A DNA stretch of 21,474 nt from Isoetes engelmannii (lineage: Eukaryota > Streptophyta > Lycopodiopsida > Isoetales > Isoetaceae). The notes under the pieces were generated by a model. The model was given only the letters and a program-made list of their open reading frames with translations, was not told the origin of the DNA and ran no database searches. This document shows, one piece after another, positions 20,640 to 21,474 of this stretch (positions are counted from its first letter, which is position 1; each line of letters opens with the position of its first letter). The stretch is from positions 1 through 21,474 of the forward strand of contig JAANSK020268492.1 in NCBI GenBank assembly GCA_011763485.2, read 5' to 3'. Position numbers and translations under genes: made by a program.

Positions 20640-21399
20640 CAACGCATGAGCCATTCTGAATTTCTTAAGATCTTGTGCATAGCCATGATCTCAGTTTTGC
20701 CTTGCGTCAATGGACTTATTGTCTAAACTGGATGGAGCACCTAATATGCAACATTGTATTACGTACTTGTGTTGGGAGATTCCACTTGATATTGATCTAA
20801 ATGGACTAAGTTGCACAATACATTGAACAATCTTGAATCCAGGTATTTGAAATGGTATATGTAATGTATTATCCACCAATGCGCATTTGAATTTTGTTTA
20901 ATGTATTGTCCACCAATGTACATTTAGTATGTATTGAAAAAGCATTCTATTCCTAAGTTGTTTAAGAATGAACTTGTTTTCTCTTTCTTGCATCTATCTC
21001 TTATAGAACCAGAATGGCTGTTGTTGCCTACCTTTCCCTGGATACTTTTTAGACACAATAGTGCACATTTGAAACTAACATCTTTAGACCCAACGATGCA
21101 AATGGGGCAGGCCAAATTGTGCCTGCAACAAGCTCTCACCTCCATCATCCAAGCAGTTTATGGGATCCCCCATATACTCACAACATCAAATGAGCATTCA
21201 TGAGAACTTTGGAATGCACACTATATCTCTCGACGGAACAATTTATGTATGCAAAATAATTCAGTAAGTGCATGTTTGAAATGTTCTTAGGAAGGTTTTC
21301 TTGGACCATTCGTTTCACATTAGGTATTGGCAATTATCAGTCTTGCATTAAGTGATGGTATAACATGATATAACACTCCTTTATGATGTTTGGCCTACA

Positions 21400-21400
<1 letters not shown>
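20640..21400. other. AT-rich stretch with no recognisable gene
   Basis: Only short, overlapping open frames on both strands, none with a domain. A short duplicated phrase, ATGTATTATCCACCAATG and ATGTATTGTCCACCAATG, occurs near 20864 and 20901. Confidence 0.5.
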
Positions 21401-21430
<30 letters not shown>

Positions 21431-21435
21431 AGATA
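21401..21435. repeat. Pentanucleotide microsatellite (AGATA)7
   Basis: Seven perfect head-to-tail copies of AGATA, followed by TCATTTTTATCG. Likely length-polymorphic. GATAA motifs inside it are incidental GATA-factor sites. Confidence 0.95.
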
Positions 21436-21474
21436 TCATTTTTATCGTCCACGGAGGCCAATTGGCCTATGGGA

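Noticed and set aside
1-21474. tRNA, rRNA, CRISPR array or bacterial operon structure
   Set aside because: No T-loop GGTTCGAATCC-type string with a matching cloverleaf was noticed, there are no regularly spaced repeats with unique spacers, and gene structure with short spliceosomal introns is eukaryotic.

Overview
This looks like nuclear DNA from a land plant, probably a non-flowering one (fern, lycophyte or gymnosperm; I cannot place it further). The window is AT-rich, gene-poor and full of decayed transposon and gene relics. Its real genes are family 18 chitinases (GH18, plant class V) carrying short, canonical GT-AG introns. I see no bacterial operon, CRISPR array, rRNA or tRNA.

Layout. 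At 1-2120 there is non-coding sequence with degenerate repeats. At 2130-2830 (+) lies a badly broken cytochrome P450 relic. At 3542-4687 (-) is GH18 gene A, intact, with two exons, a signal peptide and no chitin-binding module. At 4750-5260 is a promoter-like stretch with an 81-bp tandem duplication, a 16-bp palindrome, MYB-type sites and a TATA box, possibly shared by gene A and an unrecognised rightward transcription unit. At 8428-9479 (-) is GH18 copy B, a young pseudogene: it has a TGG-to-TAG nonsense codon, a GT-to-AT splice donor and a lost 5' end. Its GH18 homology stops at a junction beyond which lies a DUF4283-type retroelement ORF1 relic (9611-10408, -). At about 12240-13745 (-) is the reverse-transcriptase and C-terminal part of a decayed LINE. 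At 13750-17550 I recognise no gene. At 17641-19063 (+) is GH18 gene C, intact, encoding signal peptide, two hevein-type CBM18 modules in tandem, and GH18. At 19620-20120 and 20406-20637 are a 172-bp tandem repeat and a foldback structure, and a pentanucleotide microsatellite ends the window.

How the genes relate. A, B and C are paralogues sharing one phase-1 intron at the same codon near the C-terminus, with a 47-50 nt last exon. They are best read as a local chitinase cluster for secreted, chitin-directed defence or symbiosis functions. C carries two chitin-binding modules. A is a bare catalytic domain with an altered active-site neighbourhood. B kept the canonical active site but is dead. 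The most interesting content is the tandem CBM18-CBM18-GH18 architecture and the contrast between A and B. I found no evidence for a wholly new kind of system.
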